Shown here one piece after another: positions 1 through 7,725 of a DNA stretch of 64,000 nucleotides. The notes beneath the pieces were generated by a model. It was not told the origin of the DNA. It ran no database searches and saw nothing but the letters and a program-made list of their open reading frames with translations. The stretch is from Paenibacillus sp. FSL H7-0326 (lineage in GTDB: Bacteria > Bacillota > Bacilli > Paenibacillales > Paenibacillaceae), in NCBI RefSeq assembly GCF_001955535.1, contig NZ_MPVN01000005.1, positions 186,001 through 250,000 on the forward strand, read 5' to 3'. The translations under genes and the position numbers were made by a program. Each line of letters starts with the position of its first letter. The stretch's first letter is position 1.

Positions 1-154
1 AGCTGCTTACATGCCCCTGAAGGAAGCTCTTGTATTCAGCGCACATTGGTGCCGTATGAATCTTCACCAAAGCCCAGCCCTCCGGTAGCGCCGGCTTTTC
101 CCTATCCGTTATTACGGCAAGCTTCTCTCCTATGATTTCGGCCGCCTTCATCAT
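1..154 (-). CDS. Zinc-type alcohol dehydrogenase-like protein, N-terminal part (cut by window edge)
   Basis: Only the first 51 codons are present; the rest lies left of the window. The visible protein runs MMKAAEI, then a strand/turn pattern, then VKIHTAPMCAEYK. That is the start of the GroES-like fold of medium-chain zinc dehydrogenases, and the Cys stands where the catalytic-zinc cysteine usually lies. The ATG (154 or 151) overlaps the stop of the upstream ThuA-like gene as ATGA, so the two are translationally coupled. Family knowledge: these enzymes oxidise or reduce sugars, polyols or alcohols with NAD(P). The substrate cannot be told from this fragment. The pairing with a ThuA-like gene suggests sugar or polyol metabolism, which is inference. 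Confidence 0.7.
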   Translation of the reverse strand, partial: MMKAAEIIGEKLAVITDREKPALPEGWALVKIHTAPMCAEYKSFLQGHVSS

Positions 155-918
155 CGACCCTCATCCTCCTTCAGCAGCCAGTGAATGGCATTGTTGATTA
201 ATCTTCGAAATTCCGGCATGGTGAACTCCTCCGGATGACCTAGGGTGGTCATGAATACATTGCCTCCCCAAGCATTCCTCCGGGTCCAAGCTACAGGTTG
301 AATTCGAGGGGCATTAATCGTCTGCTCCTTGAGCTCCGGATCCACTGTATGACCGTTCAAGAGCAGCTGTGCTCCTTCAGGCGGATAGGGCAGTACGTGA
401 TACAGCCAAGACCGAACGTGAAAGCTTGACGGAAGCCCTTCCACTATGGGATGATGTTCAGCTCCCCGGCAGATCGAGACGTCAGTGCTCGATGAATGCC
501 CATAGTGGCGAATCCAAGGCGCCCCAAGTACCTCGATCCCGAAGCGAGAATTCCATTCCTCCAGCGGATGTCCCTCCGGATAACGGAAACTATGCGTGCT
601 GGTTCGAAAGCCTAAAATAGGCTTGCCAGATTGGACATAAGCGAGCAACGGACGAAACTGCTCCTCTGGCAGCTCGCGAAACCGTAGGTAGAGCACGATC
701 AAATCCGCTGAAGCCAGTTTCTCCATTCCCGGTAGATTGGCTGTTTCCTTCGGTTCAGGAGAGGCAGTCAGTACTGTCACCCTCGCCCCATGCCCGTCGG
801 AAATCTCCTTTGCTACCTGCGGTAAGGTTATTTCAGACAGATACTCATCCTCTCCGGCAATAAATACAATGTGCTTGCCAGTTAGCGAATCTTTCATCAT
901 GTTCAATATCCCGACCAT
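151..918 (-). CDS. ThuA-like domain protein
   Basis: This 255-residue soluble protein has the glutamine-amidotransferase-like fold of the ThuA family (trehalose utilisation). Visible signs are an N-terminal HIVFIAGEDEY strand, LIVLYLRFRELP, the nucleophile-elbow-like turn KPILGFRTSTHSF, a late MTTLGHPEEF and a C-terminal INNAIHWLL helix typical of the family. There is no signal peptide. It lies directly upstream of, and overlaps by 4 bases, a zinc dehydrogenase. ThuA/dehydrogenase pairs are common in sugar-utilisation loci, although the biochemical role of ThuA proteins is mostly unsettled. The start could also be the Met-Met pair about six codons downstream (near 900/897); the ATG at 918 sits almost on top of the AAAGG ribosome-binding motif, so the later start is plausible. 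Confidence 0.8.
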   Translation of the reverse strand: MVGILNMMKDSLTGKHIVFIAGEDEYLSEITLPQVAKEISDGHGARVTVLTASPEPKETANLPGMEKLASADLIVLYLRFRELPEEQFRPLLAYVQSGKPILGFRTSTHSFRYPEGHPLEEWNSRFGIEVLGAPWIRHYGHSSSTDVSICRGAEHHPIVEGLPSSFHVRSWLYHVLPYPPEGAQLLLNGHTVDPELKEQTINAPRIQPVAWTRRNAWGGNVFMTTLGHPEEFTMPEFRRLINNAIHWLLKEDEGR

Positions 919-989
919 CCTTTACACAAATCAATATCTTCATAATTTGATTATAGCTTTCTCTTACTAACTTCACATGGACTAACCGT

Positions 990-1017
990 TTGACAATTTA
1001 TCTTTTTCTTTTATGAT
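990..1017 (+). promoter_or_regulatory. Sigma-A type promoter for the AraC gene at 1045
   Basis: A perfect -35 TTGACA (990-995) and a -10 TATGAT (1012-1017) are separated by 16 bases. They lie in the divergent gap between the ThuA-like gene and the AraC gene and point to the latter, whose start is 27 bases downstream. Confidence 0.65.
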
Positions 1018-1044
1018 AATTGTAAATGGCATAGGGGGATGAGT

Positions 1045-1884
1045 ATGTCAAACAGCATCCAAGTTACTCTCATGGGAATCAACACGCCACACGAGCCTGA
1101 TTTCATCTTAGATCGACCTGCCGGCTTCCATGCTTACGTGCTTTTGTGTTTTATGACTCCTTTCGTTGCCCGGACGGCGCAAGGAATGGAACAGGGCCGA
1201 ATCGGCGATTGCCTTCTCCATGATCCAAGCTTCGGCGAGTATCACCGCTCGGCACCTGGAATGACGGATGGCTTTCGTAACATATGGTTTCACTTATCCG
1301 GAGAACAGGTTCCCCTGCTCGCGGAGCAATATGACGTTCCGTTCAATGAAATTATTTCTACAGGCGACCCCGGCTGGCTGCTGCCGACCGCACGTGCGCT
1401 GGAGCATGAGCTGTTTCACCGCAAGCCCTACACGGTGGAGCGAATTACCTTGCTGGTCGAGGACCTTTTCCTTCAATTAGGCAGACAGAAGAAGTTAACT
1501 CAGGAATTGGAATCATATACGCCCCTGGAGAAGGAGCTGCGATATAAGTTTACTGAGATTCGGGCACAGGTTCACTCCGAATATCAGGAGCCGTGGAACG
1601 TGGAGAGGATGGCTAAGCTTGTGAATCTCAGTCCAGAGCGTTTTTGGGTGCTATATCAGAAATTTTTTAAAGCAAGCCCCAAGGATGACTTGATTACCAA
1701 ACGGCTGGAGGAGGCTAAGGTGCTGCTCATCAGCAGCAGCCGCAGTATCGAGCAGGTTGCCTTGGATTGTGGCTTTAACAGCGTGTTTTATTTCTCCCGA
1801 ATATTCAAAAAGCGCAACGGCTATTCACCTAGCGTTTTTCGTAAAAACCTCGGCAATTACGAAAAAGCAGGCCCTCTGGAATAG
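1045..1884 (+). CDS. AraC-family transcriptional regulator
   Basis: This 279-residue regulator has an N-terminal AraC-type sensor half (cupin-like strands, FHAYVLLCFMTPF to FRNIWFHLSGEQV) and a C-terminal double helix-turn-helix. The first HTH covers NVERMAKLVNLSPERFWVLYQKFF; the second covers SIEQVALDCGFNSVFYFSRIF and ends KKRNGYSPSVFRK. I start it at the second ATG (1045) because AGGGGG stands six bases ahead of it, while the ATG at 1039 abuts that motif. The gene is divergent from the ThuA/dehydrogenase pair, the classic arrangement for a regulator controlling its neighbours, so it may sense a sugar or related compound. The end of the gene forms half of a long hairpin (1851-1909). Confidence 0.9.
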   Translation: MSNSIQVTLMGINTPHEPDFILDRPAGFHAYVLLCFMTPFVARTAQGMEQGRIGDCLLHDPSFGEYHRSAPGMTDGFRNIWFHLSGEQVPLLAEQYDVPFNEIISTGDPGWLLPTARALEHELFHRKPYTVERITLLVEDLFLQLGRQKKLTQELESYTPLEKELRYKFTEIRAQVHSEYQEPWNVERMAKLVNLSPERFWVLYQKFFKASPKDDLITKRLEEAKVLLISSSRSIEQVALDCGFNSVFYFSRIFKKRNGYSPSVFRKNLGNYEKAGPLE

Positions 1885-1909
1885 AGAGCCTGCTTTGATG
1901 TAATTGCCG
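1851..1909 (+). terminator. Long hairpin overlapping the 3' end of the AraC gene
   Basis: CGGCAATTAC plus AAAGCAGGC plus CTCT on the left pair with AGAG, GCCTGCTTT and GTAATTGCCG on the right, giving two near-continuous 27-base arms around a short loop that holds the stop codon. Only a weak T run follows, so it may end transcription, protect the mRNA 3' end, or both. The coding sequence itself supplies the left arm. Confidence 0.6.
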
Positions 1910-2020
1910 GTAGGATTTAATTAGTTCCTTCTTAATGCTGTGATGCCCAGTTGTTCCATGCTTCCTTCGGTATGCGAGCTCAAACTTTCGCTGCTTATTG
2001 TTTGCAGAGCATAGTGGTTA

Positions 2021-2215
2021 TCAAGCCTCACCTTTCTCCAGAGCGATTACCTGTCCGTCAAGTAGAGCGAAAGGTTGCTCTCTGCATTCGCGACATCGGC
2101 CCATACATCCGTTGACCCGGACGTCATATTGCTTATCTTTCAATTTCAAGAGATTATCGTACAGCTCGTGCCTCATCGTATTTCCAGCACAAAATTCCAG
2201 CCTCCGGCTTTCCAT
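2021..2215 (-). CDS. DUF1450 family small protein
   Basis: This 64-residue protein carries the DUF1450 hallmark: an N-terminal CAGNT cysteine and the block NGCMGRCRECREQPFALLDG, with a cysteine cluster able to bind metal or an iron-sulfur cofactor. The family is widespread in Bacillales (B. subtilis YuzB type) and its function is unknown. The start is well supported by AGGAGGGGGAG six bases upstream. That ribosome-binding site overlaps the stop codon of the upstream AraC gene, so the two are co-translated. This placement behind an AraC regulator is unusual, since DUF1450 genes usually sit alone. Confidence 0.85.
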   Translation of the reverse strand: MESRRLEFCAGNTMRHELYDNLLKLKDKQYDVRVNGCMGRCRECREQPFALLDGQVIALEKGEA

Positions 2216-2229
2216 ATTAGCTCCCCCTC

Positions 2230-3090
2230 CTAGAAGAGATAGTTTCTTGCATGTCTTTGCGTTTGTTCCCTATATTCACCAGGGGTCATCCCCTCTGCCT
2301 GTTTAAAGATTCGAATGAAGTAGGCGGAGCTGCCGAGGCCACATTCACCGGCTATCACTTCCAACGTATCGGAGGTGCTCTCCAGCTTCTCCTTTGCCAG
2401 ACGAAGTCGCAGCGATTTGAGCATGTCCATCGGCGTAACTCCGTAAGTATCCCGAAACACCCGATCGAAATACACCGGATGCAGATGAACCAACTCTGCC
2501 AGTCTTTCCCTGCTAATCCTGATCGATAAATGTTCCTTCATATAATGTATTACTTTTGCGAACCGATCTTGGCTTGACATTGCTTCCTCTTCCCGTATAG
2601 GCCTGCCTTGCCGCTCCCATTCGAGAAGAATCAGATGAAACAAGCCGGACGTTTCCGCAAAAACGGCTTGATCCCGGAAAGGGTCCATCTTATCCTTCCA
2701 CTTCGACAACATACGGTAAAACTTTAATACGTATTCCTCACTACGACTAAATTCCAGCGTAAGCGGAACCGGATACAAATGGAACAATTCCAAGTTCTGT
2801 GCCAATGTTGCCTGAAAGGCGAACCAGAGATGGGTTCCTGGCGTATCGGTCCACTCCGAGAACGTAATATTAGGCGGATGGAGCATCAGTGAACCGGGCA
2901 GCAGCTCCTTTCGTACACCCTTGGTCTCCGTGATGACCCTTCCTCTCTGGACAAAGCTGCAGGTCCAATAAGGAAAACAATAATCCCGGAGCTGTAAGGA
3001 AGTATAAGGAGCTTCCGCCGCAACAAGCACGGACAGCTGTAATTGGTAATGTATGCTTTTGCCTGTAACCGGCTGTAACGATTGATTCAC
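2230..3090 (-). CDS. AraC-family transcriptional regulator, GTG start
   Basis: This 286-residue AraC protein has a cupin-like sensor half (about residues 15-130, with LLPGSLMLHPPN typical of the effector-binding barrel) and a C-terminal DNA-binding pair of HTH motifs: ISRERLAELVHLHPVYFDRVF and TLEVIAGECGLGSSAYFIRIF, ending GMTPGEYR. The start is GTG at 3090, preceded by GAGGAGAT at good spacing. It lies downstream of the PhyH dioxygenase on the same strand (gap about 190 bases) and is coupled to the DUF1450 gene. It may control the dioxygenase or the gene cluster, which is inference from position. Confidence 0.9.
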   Translation of the reverse strand: MNQSLQPVTGKSIHYQLQLSVLVAAEAPYTSLQLRDYCFPYWTCSFVQRGRVITETKGVRKELLPGSLMLHPPNITFSEWTDTPGTHLWFAFQATLAQNLELFHLYPVPLTLEFSRSEEYVLKFYRMLSKWKDKMDPFRDQAVFAETSGLFHLILLEWERQGRPIREEEAMSSQDRFAKVIHYMKEHLSIRISRERLAELVHLHPVYFDRVFRDTYGVTPMDMLKSLRLRLAKEKLESTSDTLEVIAGECGLGSSAYFIRIFKQAEGMTPGEYREQTQRHARNYLF

Positions 3091-3282
3091 TTTGCTCGAT
3101 CTCCTCTTCTATTTCGAATAGAGATGCATCTTCTCGTATGACATCCATATAGAATTCGATGTCACTTTTGCCTAACCTCCTAAAATGTGCAATTTACCAC
3201 CCCAATTGGAGCGCTTACTGTCATACGGACAGAAACGCAACACTATGCTTCTCACAACTCGGGAGAAGGCATTCATAGCCCG

Positions 3283-4008
3283 TTAGACCGTCAGTACCGG
3301 CTTGCCGTTTCGTGCAATGACAGGACCGTTGTCAAACTCTTTGCCAGTCCCTGGATCGAATGCGCCATCAACGGAGTATTGCATAATATAACCTTTACGG
3401 ATCGTCTCGCTGCAATTTGGCGTGCTCCGATGGAAGAGCAAGGAATGGAAAGCCACCATACTGCCTTTGCGTAGAGGCACAGGAATGCCCGGATCCTCAC
3501 CGAAATAACATTGCTTACCGACATCTGTATCTCGATGCTCCACCAGTCCTAGCTTATGCGTTCCGGGATGAATCCAAATACATCCGTTCTCTATCGTGGC
3601 ATCTTCCAGAGCGAGCCAACAAGTTACGTAATGCTCCGGCTCAATCGGTCCATAGCCGTTGTCCTGATGCCACGGAAAGTCACGGTTTGCCTCCTGCTTC
3701 TTATAAGCGGACTGATCCCAATACAGCTTGACATTAGGACCTAACAGAGCGGTTAGGATAGAAACCATCTTCTCGTTCCCGACGAAACTGTTCATGTAGG
3801 GATCCTGTGCTGTTAAATGCATGTTAAAGCTGATCTTATTCTCTACACTGATACCTGACCGTCCAACCTGCTCCATTTTCCTTTCAAACTCTTCGTTTAA
3901 GCGGTCAACAATGCTCCGGACTTTGGCAATCTCTCCATCCGAAAACAAATCCTCAAAGATAATATAACCTTGCTCCTCATAATGCTGTAACTGTTCATCC
4001 GTAATCAT
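3283..4008 (-). CDS. Phytanoyl-CoA dioxygenase (PhyH) family protein
   Basis: This 241-residue Fe(II)/2-oxoglutarate-dependent oxygenase is of the PhyH family. The iron-binding facial triad is visible: H114 and D116 in the motif WHQDNGYG, and H193 in LLFHRSTPN, with R204 well placed to bind 2-oxoglutarate. The N-terminal QLQHYEEQGYIIFEDLFS segment and WIHPGTHKLG are also family signatures. Length is normal and there is no signal peptide. Bacterial PhyH proteins hydroxylate varied small molecules; the substrate cannot be inferred here. Neighbouring AraC regulators and an ADP-ribosylglycohydrolase on the same strand suggest a small regulated catabolic locus. Confidence 0.9.
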   Translation of the reverse strand: MITDEQLQHYEEQGYIIFEDLFSDGEIAKVRSIVDRLNEEFERKMEQVGRSGISVENKISFNMHLTAQDPYMNSFVGNEKMVSILTALLGPNVKLYWDQSAYKKQEANRDFPWHQDNGYGPIEPEHYVTCWLALEDATIENGCIWIHPGTHKLGLVEHRDTDVGKQCYFGEDPGIPVPLRKGSMVAFHSLLFHRSTPNCSETIRKGYIMQYSVDGAFDPGTGKEFDNGPVIARNGKPVLTV

Positions 4009-4245
4009 AGTTAAGTCTCCCTTCGTTTTCTACTAAAGCCTTGCTCTCCCTCATTATGTTTCGATGGAGAATATCTCTCAATGGCTGGCATCAACCTGGA
4101 ATTGTACCATTTCAACTTTATAGCCTCAGCTAGAAGTGCCCTCCGGAGCAAGTAAACACTCCTGCGCAGATGTTTTTGCACAACAGGGGCGGCTCCCCTT
4201 CAGATCGCTTTTGACACTCCAAAAGTAATATAGGAAACTAAAAAA

Positions 4246-4267
4246 GAAGCAGTTCTTCAACTGCTTC
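4246..4267 (-). terminator. Intrinsic terminator without an adjacent gene
   Basis: On the minus strand GAAGCAGTT and AACTGCTTC pair around GAAG, followed by six T. No intact minus-strand gene lies just upstream of it (the nearest ends at 4572, beyond another hairpin), which fits loss of a gene here. Confidence 0.65.
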
Positions 4268-4402
4268 CTTCGTAGATTAAACTCCTTATAAAATTCTATT
4301 TAGAAACGATAGGCTACCAAGCTGTCAGGGTCTAGTATTTTCAGTTCTCAGGCGGCTGGTAGTGGAACGACTTCTGGGCAGACCACCCATTACGATAAGG
4401 TA

Positions 4403-4531
4403 GTATCTTCATGAGTTACTTGTCCAGAATTTGAACACCGAGACAGTCGAAAACAGCTCAAGATGGAGAAGGCCGCTTATTTGCTCAAGCAGACGGATGA
4501 TCGTATCTATCAGATTTGCAAACAAACAGGC
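4403..4531 (+). pseudogene. Relic of an AraC/YesN-type DNA-binding domain
   Basis: Translating 4454-4531 gives QLKMEKAAYLLKQTD, then DRIYQICKQTG. This is the stretch between and into the second HTH of AraC/YesN-type regulators. Just upstream, 4403-4430 reads VSS and then, after a one-base shift, SYLSRI, which is the end of the first HTH. The frame is broken by a stop and small shifts, and nothing remains before 4400. The sequence ends exactly where a perfect palindrome begins. No start codon or ribosome-binding site remains, so I call it a decayed gene fragment. Confidence 0.7.
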
Positions 4532-4559
4532 GCAGAAGCATGCTTCTGCGCCTGTTTGT
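4522..4559. repeat. Perfect 38-base palindrome
   Basis: ACAAACAGGCGCAGAAGCA is followed immediately by its exact reverse complement. It lies 12 bases after the end of the AraC gene at 4572 (minus strand) and can act as its terminator stem, although the following T run is poor on both strands. It also marks the edge of the AraC relic. Confidence 0.8.
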
Positions 4560-4571
4560 CTGTTCTAACCT

Positions 4572-5423
4572 TCAGAACTTAGTTAGCATTATGCGTCGAT
4601 AATCTTCGGGAGACATATCCACGAAATGTTTAAAATTGCGATAAAAGGTGGCCATACTTTGAAATCCGCAATCATAGCATATCTCGGTAACCGGCATAAC
4701 GGTCGTTGCTAATAATCGTTTGGCATGTTGTATTCGAAGCGTGGACATATAGCTTTTGAACTTTCTCCCCGTTGCCTCCGAGATTAATCGGGATAAATGA
4801 GACTGGCTTATATGAAATATTGAAGCCAATTGAGACAAGTTGATTTCTTTCTGGTAATGCTGATCCATATACTCCAGTACCGGTCTGATATGCTCGTAAT
4901 TTCTCATGCCATCCAGCCATGTCGTATTGCTGATCTCTTCTTTGGACATGCGAAGAAGCTCCACGCATATCGACATCAGCAAGCTTTTGACCGCCGTCCG
5001 ATAACCTGGAGCACGCTGCTTTTTCTCGACATAAATCTGTTTAATCATCGACCGCAGACGTTCCATAACGTCGGTGTTGCCGTGCAGCCGGTTTTGAAAA
5101 TGAAACGGGTAATAACGAAAGGGTACCATGAGCTCAGGCTCTTCTTTGGCAAGCAGCCCCGCATCAAAGTTAAAGAATAGGAACTCACAAGGAAAGCCTT
5201 CATCCGATTGCGCTATATGATTTTCCAGTATGTTCACAATGAAAATATCGCCCGGGACTACGGGGTAGACCGTATCGCCAAAATAGAAACGCCCGCTCCC
5301 GGACAGACACAAACCCATCTCGAAGCTTTGGTGATGATGCTGAGTCTCCAGCTCAAAGCTTGGCGTCCATTTGAAAATATTAATCGGAAGTTCATTATCT
5401 TCGTATGTAATGTGCAGAATCAT
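4572..5423 (-). CDS. AraC-family transcriptional regulator
   Basis: This 283-residue AraC protein has an N-terminal cupin sensor (TQHHHQSFEMGLCLSGSG, VVPGDIFIVN, the classic metal-free AraC barrel) and a C-terminal pair of HTH motifs: INLSQLASIFHISQSHLSRLI and PVTEICYDCGFQSMATFYRNF, closing with MSPEDYRR. A longer open frame reaches back to 5585, but it crosses a terminator hairpin and the end of the upstream gene. I therefore start at the ATG at 5423, which has AAGGATGG eight bases ahead. It follows the ADP-ribosylglycohydrolase gene on the same strand, but the terminator between them suggests its own promoter or attenuated read-through. Confidence 0.88.
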   Translation of the reverse strand: MILHITYEDNELPINIFKWTPSFELETQHHHQSFEMGLCLSGSGRFYFGDTVYPVVPGDIFIVNILENHIAQSDEGFPCEFLFFNFDAGLLAKEEPELMVPFRYYPFHFQNRLHGNTDVMERLRSMIKQIYVEKKQRAPGYRTAVKSLLMSICVELLRMSKEEISNTTWLDGMRNYEHIRPVLEYMDQHYQKEINLSQLASIFHISQSHLSRLISEATGRKFKSYMSTLRIQHAKRLLATTVMPVTEICYDCGFQSMATFYRNFKHFVDMSPEDYRRIMLTKF

Positions 5424-5476
5424 AAGCAATACCATCCTTAGACCATATTCCACTCTCCTTCCATTGTAATCGAAAA

Positions 5477-5514
5477 GCGCCTGAACGAGGAAGGATACAT
5501 CCTCATTCAGACGC
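5477..5514 (-). terminator. Intrinsic terminator of the ADP-ribosylglycohydrolase gene
   Basis: On the minus strand GCGTCTGAATGAGGA pairs with TCCTCGTTCAGGCGC (two G-U pairs) and is followed by TTTT. It begins 8 bases after the stop at 5522. Confidence 0.75.
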
Positions 5515-5521
5515 CGTAGCG

Positions 5522-6919
5522 TTAATTTTTTGCTCTCTGCTGCTCCTTCAATTTCAAATAGACTTCGTGACTTCTTCGAGCACACTCCGATATGGCAATC
5601 GGGTGAAAGCCGATAACAGCCGAATATAGGGTGTCATGGAGAGGTTCTACCCAGTGGCTTGGCAATGACTTGGCCCCAAGCGAGGCTCCCATAATTGAAC
5701 CTACCGTCGCTCCATTGCAATCCGTATCCCACCCGCCTAATACCGATGTCGTTATCGCCTTATTGAAATCACCCTTTGCAAATACCAGAGAGGCAGCTAC
5801 CAGCGCGGCATTATTATTGGTATGCACAGGATCATAATGATTAAAGGCATCCCAGATCTTCTCAACTAAGGCGAGCTGGTCTTCTGTACTTTGCGCAATT
5901 TCTACAGCTTGCCGAATATCATGGGCCAGACGGCAGTTTGCAGGGATTTCGCTTAGTCCAATCTCTACGATTTTTAACGGATCTGATTCCAGGAATGCAG
6001 CCGCAATCATAGACGCTACGAACATCTCACCATAAATACCGTTACGAACATGTGAGAAGGAGGCGTCCCGCCAAGCGAAATCGGCCGCTAACTCCGGTTG
6101 GCCTGCTGCCCCGTAAGCGAAACCGTCTGCACGAATCTGTGCGCCAATAAACTCGCGGTAAGGATTCAAATACGTACGCACCCATTCTTTCTTCTGCTTC
6201 CAATCCGCCGGCTTGCCTTGTTCCCCATAATGATACGTGACTTGGGCAAAGTTCAGATAGGACTGCGTTTCGGCCGTACAGACTTGATTATAGGACAAAA
6301 CTTCATGCCAGAGCTTGCCAATATCCCATGAATCCCAATCAAGTCCTTTTCTTTCCAGCATGATTAAACCAAGCACGGTGTAACGAATATCATCATCTGT
6401 CTCCATATAGGAAATACGTTCTCTTGTGCTTGCGGACCCCCACGAAGCAAGCTCGATCCCGTATTCATCCTTTGCCGTGGAGTGCCCGGGAGTATAACCG
6501 TTAATCGGATATGCATCTGCTCCCTTGAACCATAAATGCACGTTCTCCCAACCCGCTCTGCCATGCGATCCTGCCATGAAATTGGGCCATTCCAGCGGTT
6601 TTCCCAGCGCGCAGCCAATGGCTCTGCCAAGCCATGCGCCATAGAACTTGTCCGACCATTGCTCATGGGTCAGCTCTTTGTCCAGTTGACGGGGACCGTT
6701 CGGACGAAGCCGCCGGATTTCCTCCAGTTCATCAGGCTCGTCTTGATTGGGTTGCTGAGGCTCCAAAGTGCATAGTTCCGCATAAATGTCCATTAACTCC
6801 GTTTGGTTGTCGCCGGAAGCTTCAATTCGCTCTAAAAATCCATCCACCAAGCATGTCTCATCGCTGCGCTGCTTCACTTCCGCGATCAATAAATCTTTTA
6901 GTCCAACCCATCCGGCCAT
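5522..6919 (-). CDS. ADP-ribosylglycohydrolase family protein
   Basis: This 465-residue protein removes ADP-ribose from a target or small molecule by family. The binuclear metal-site motifs are intact: GAWLGRAIGCALGKP (about 94-108), METDDD (172-177) and GWDTDCNGATVG (D398 and D400), which ligate Mg ions in the DraG/ARH fold. The first 80 residues are an extra N-terminal segment not part of the core domain. Start: ATG 6919 with GGAGG seven bases ahead. No ADP-ribosyltransferase is visible nearby, and a proportion of this family acts on free ADP-ribosylated metabolites or nucleosides. Flanking AraC regulators and the PhyH gene suggest a metabolic rather than protein-modifying role, which is inference. 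Confidence 0.9.
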   Translation of the reverse strand: MAGWVGLKDLLIAEVKQRSDETCLVDGFLERIEASGDNQTELMDIYAELCTLEPQQPNQDEPDELEEIRRLRPNGPRQLDKELTHEQWSDKFYGAWLGRAIGCALGKPLEWPNFMAGSHGRAGWENVHLWFKGADAYPINGYTPGHSTAKDEYGIELASWGSASTRERISYMETDDDIRYTVLGLIMLERKGLDWDSWDIGKLWHEVLSYNQVCTAETQSYLNFAQVTYHYGEQGKPADWKQKKEWVRTYLNPYREFIGAQIRADGFAYGAAGQPELAADFAWRDASFSHVRNGIYGEMFVASMIAAAFLESDPLKIVEIGLSEIPANCRLAHDIRQAVEIAQSTEDQLALVEKIWDAFNHYDPVHTNNNAALVAASLVFAKGDFNKAITTSVLGGWDTDCNGATVGSIMGASLGAKSLPSHWVEPLHDTLYSAVIGFHPIAISECARRSHEVYLKLKEQQRAKN

Positions 6920-7102
6920 CTTATTACCTCCAATAGTGTATTTCCCTCTACTTCGAGTCTATTGGAGAATGGACCGGAATTCTTCCCAAAATATGCGCCT
7001 TATTCTCATTTCTTGTGAAATCATCTATATGAACGTCTCATTGAAATTTCTAAGCTTATAATGGCCAGTAATCATAAAATGAGAGGAATGCGCGAATTCG
7101 AA

Positions 7103-7239
7103 ATGTCTTCATCTTATTTAAGCCGCTTCGAGAGGTAATTGCGGAGGTAGGCTACTACCAGGATACGCCGAATTTCATGAGGAAATTCAAAAACCGGGAA
7201 GGTATTACGCCGGGACAATATCGGCAATATTGGCGTTAG
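7103..7239 (+). pseudogene. Relic of an AraC-family gene with internal deletion
   Basis: 7103-7131 reads MSSSYLSRFE, the end of the first AraC HTH. After a frame change, 7132-7236 reads EVIAEVGYYQDTPNFMRKF and then KNREGITPGQYRQYWR, the second HTH and the standard AraC C-terminus, with a natural TAG stop at 7237-7239. About 40 residues that should lie between the two HTHs are missing, and all of the sensor domain is gone. A proper terminator follows at 7263, so the original 3' end of the gene is kept. Confidence 0.8.
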
Positions 7240-7262
7240 CAGATGAATTGTGAAATGAGAAA

Positions 7263-7302
7263 GGAACCGCTGGAGCTCTCCGCTCTGGCAGTTCCTTTTT
7301 TT
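7263..7302 (+). terminator. Intrinsic terminator after the AraC relic
   Basis: GGAACCGC...GCAGTTCC stem (one mismatch) with seven T. It is the old terminator of the decayed AraC gene. Confidence 0.7.
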
Positions 7303-7667
7303 GCATAAGCACAGCCTACAACGCAAACAATTTGAACCACCTTGAATCTCCTTTGAGGTATGATCAGCATGTTTAAATCGGATGAGAAAATTTCTACACA
7401 TCAAAAAACTGCAGAAATGCATCCTTTCGAGTCTCGTATCACATCACTACGAGAGAAATGCTGCGGTTAGAATAACTCCGCATAACTGTCAGGAGCTTGC
7501 TCCGAGCCCCCCCCTCTTTAGTGCCATCACGACAGACTGATTCTCCTGTGTGAATGTGGTTGTGGTGACTTTATTCTACACGAATCAGTCCGTGGGCCAT
7601 TTTTATATTTTTTTGAAATAGGTGTCGCACTTCATATTACAATCCGTCAAATAATATCTAAATACAT

Positions 7668-7706
7668 AACCCTCGATACATCCATGCTTGCAATGAATCA
7701 AGGGTT
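7668..7706 (-). terminator. Possible terminator of the small export gene
   Basis: AACCCTTGAT pairs with ATCGAGGGTT on the minus strand across a 19-base loop, 20 bases after the stop at 7726. The T run is weak. Confidence 0.5.
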
Positions 7707-7725
7707 CTCTTTTATTTCCTTAGAA

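Larger units (their letters stand above)
4009..4571. other. 563-base gap with gene remains and hairpins
   Basis: No intact gene. It holds a terminator facing left (4246-4267), the remains of an AraC DNA-binding domain (4403-4531) and a perfect palindrome (4522-4559). The stretch 4020-4240 shows nothing I can name. Confidence 0.6.
6920..7725. other. 806-base gap with gene remains and terminators
   Basis: No intact gene. It contains the remains of a second AraC gene (7103-7239), a plus-strand terminator (7263-7302), a 9-base inverted repeat GACTGATTC/GAATCAGTC (7535-7543 and 7582-7590) of unknown meaning, and a hairpin at 7668-7706. The rest shows nothing I can name. Confidence 0.6.

Noticed and set aside
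2251..2529. Plus-strand frame opposite the second AraC gene
   Set aside because: Shadow of the AraC coding sequence, no ribosome-binding site.
5424..5585. N-terminal extension of the AraC gene to an ATG at 5585
   Set aside because: It would run through the terminator at 5477-5514 and overlap the upstream ADP-ribosylglycohydrolase gene; the ATG at 5423 has a ribosome-binding site.
7535..7590. Insertion-sequence ends suggested by the GACTGATTC/GAATCAGTC repeat
   Set aside because: The arms are only nine bases, there is no transposase or target duplication between them, and 38 bases is too short for an element.
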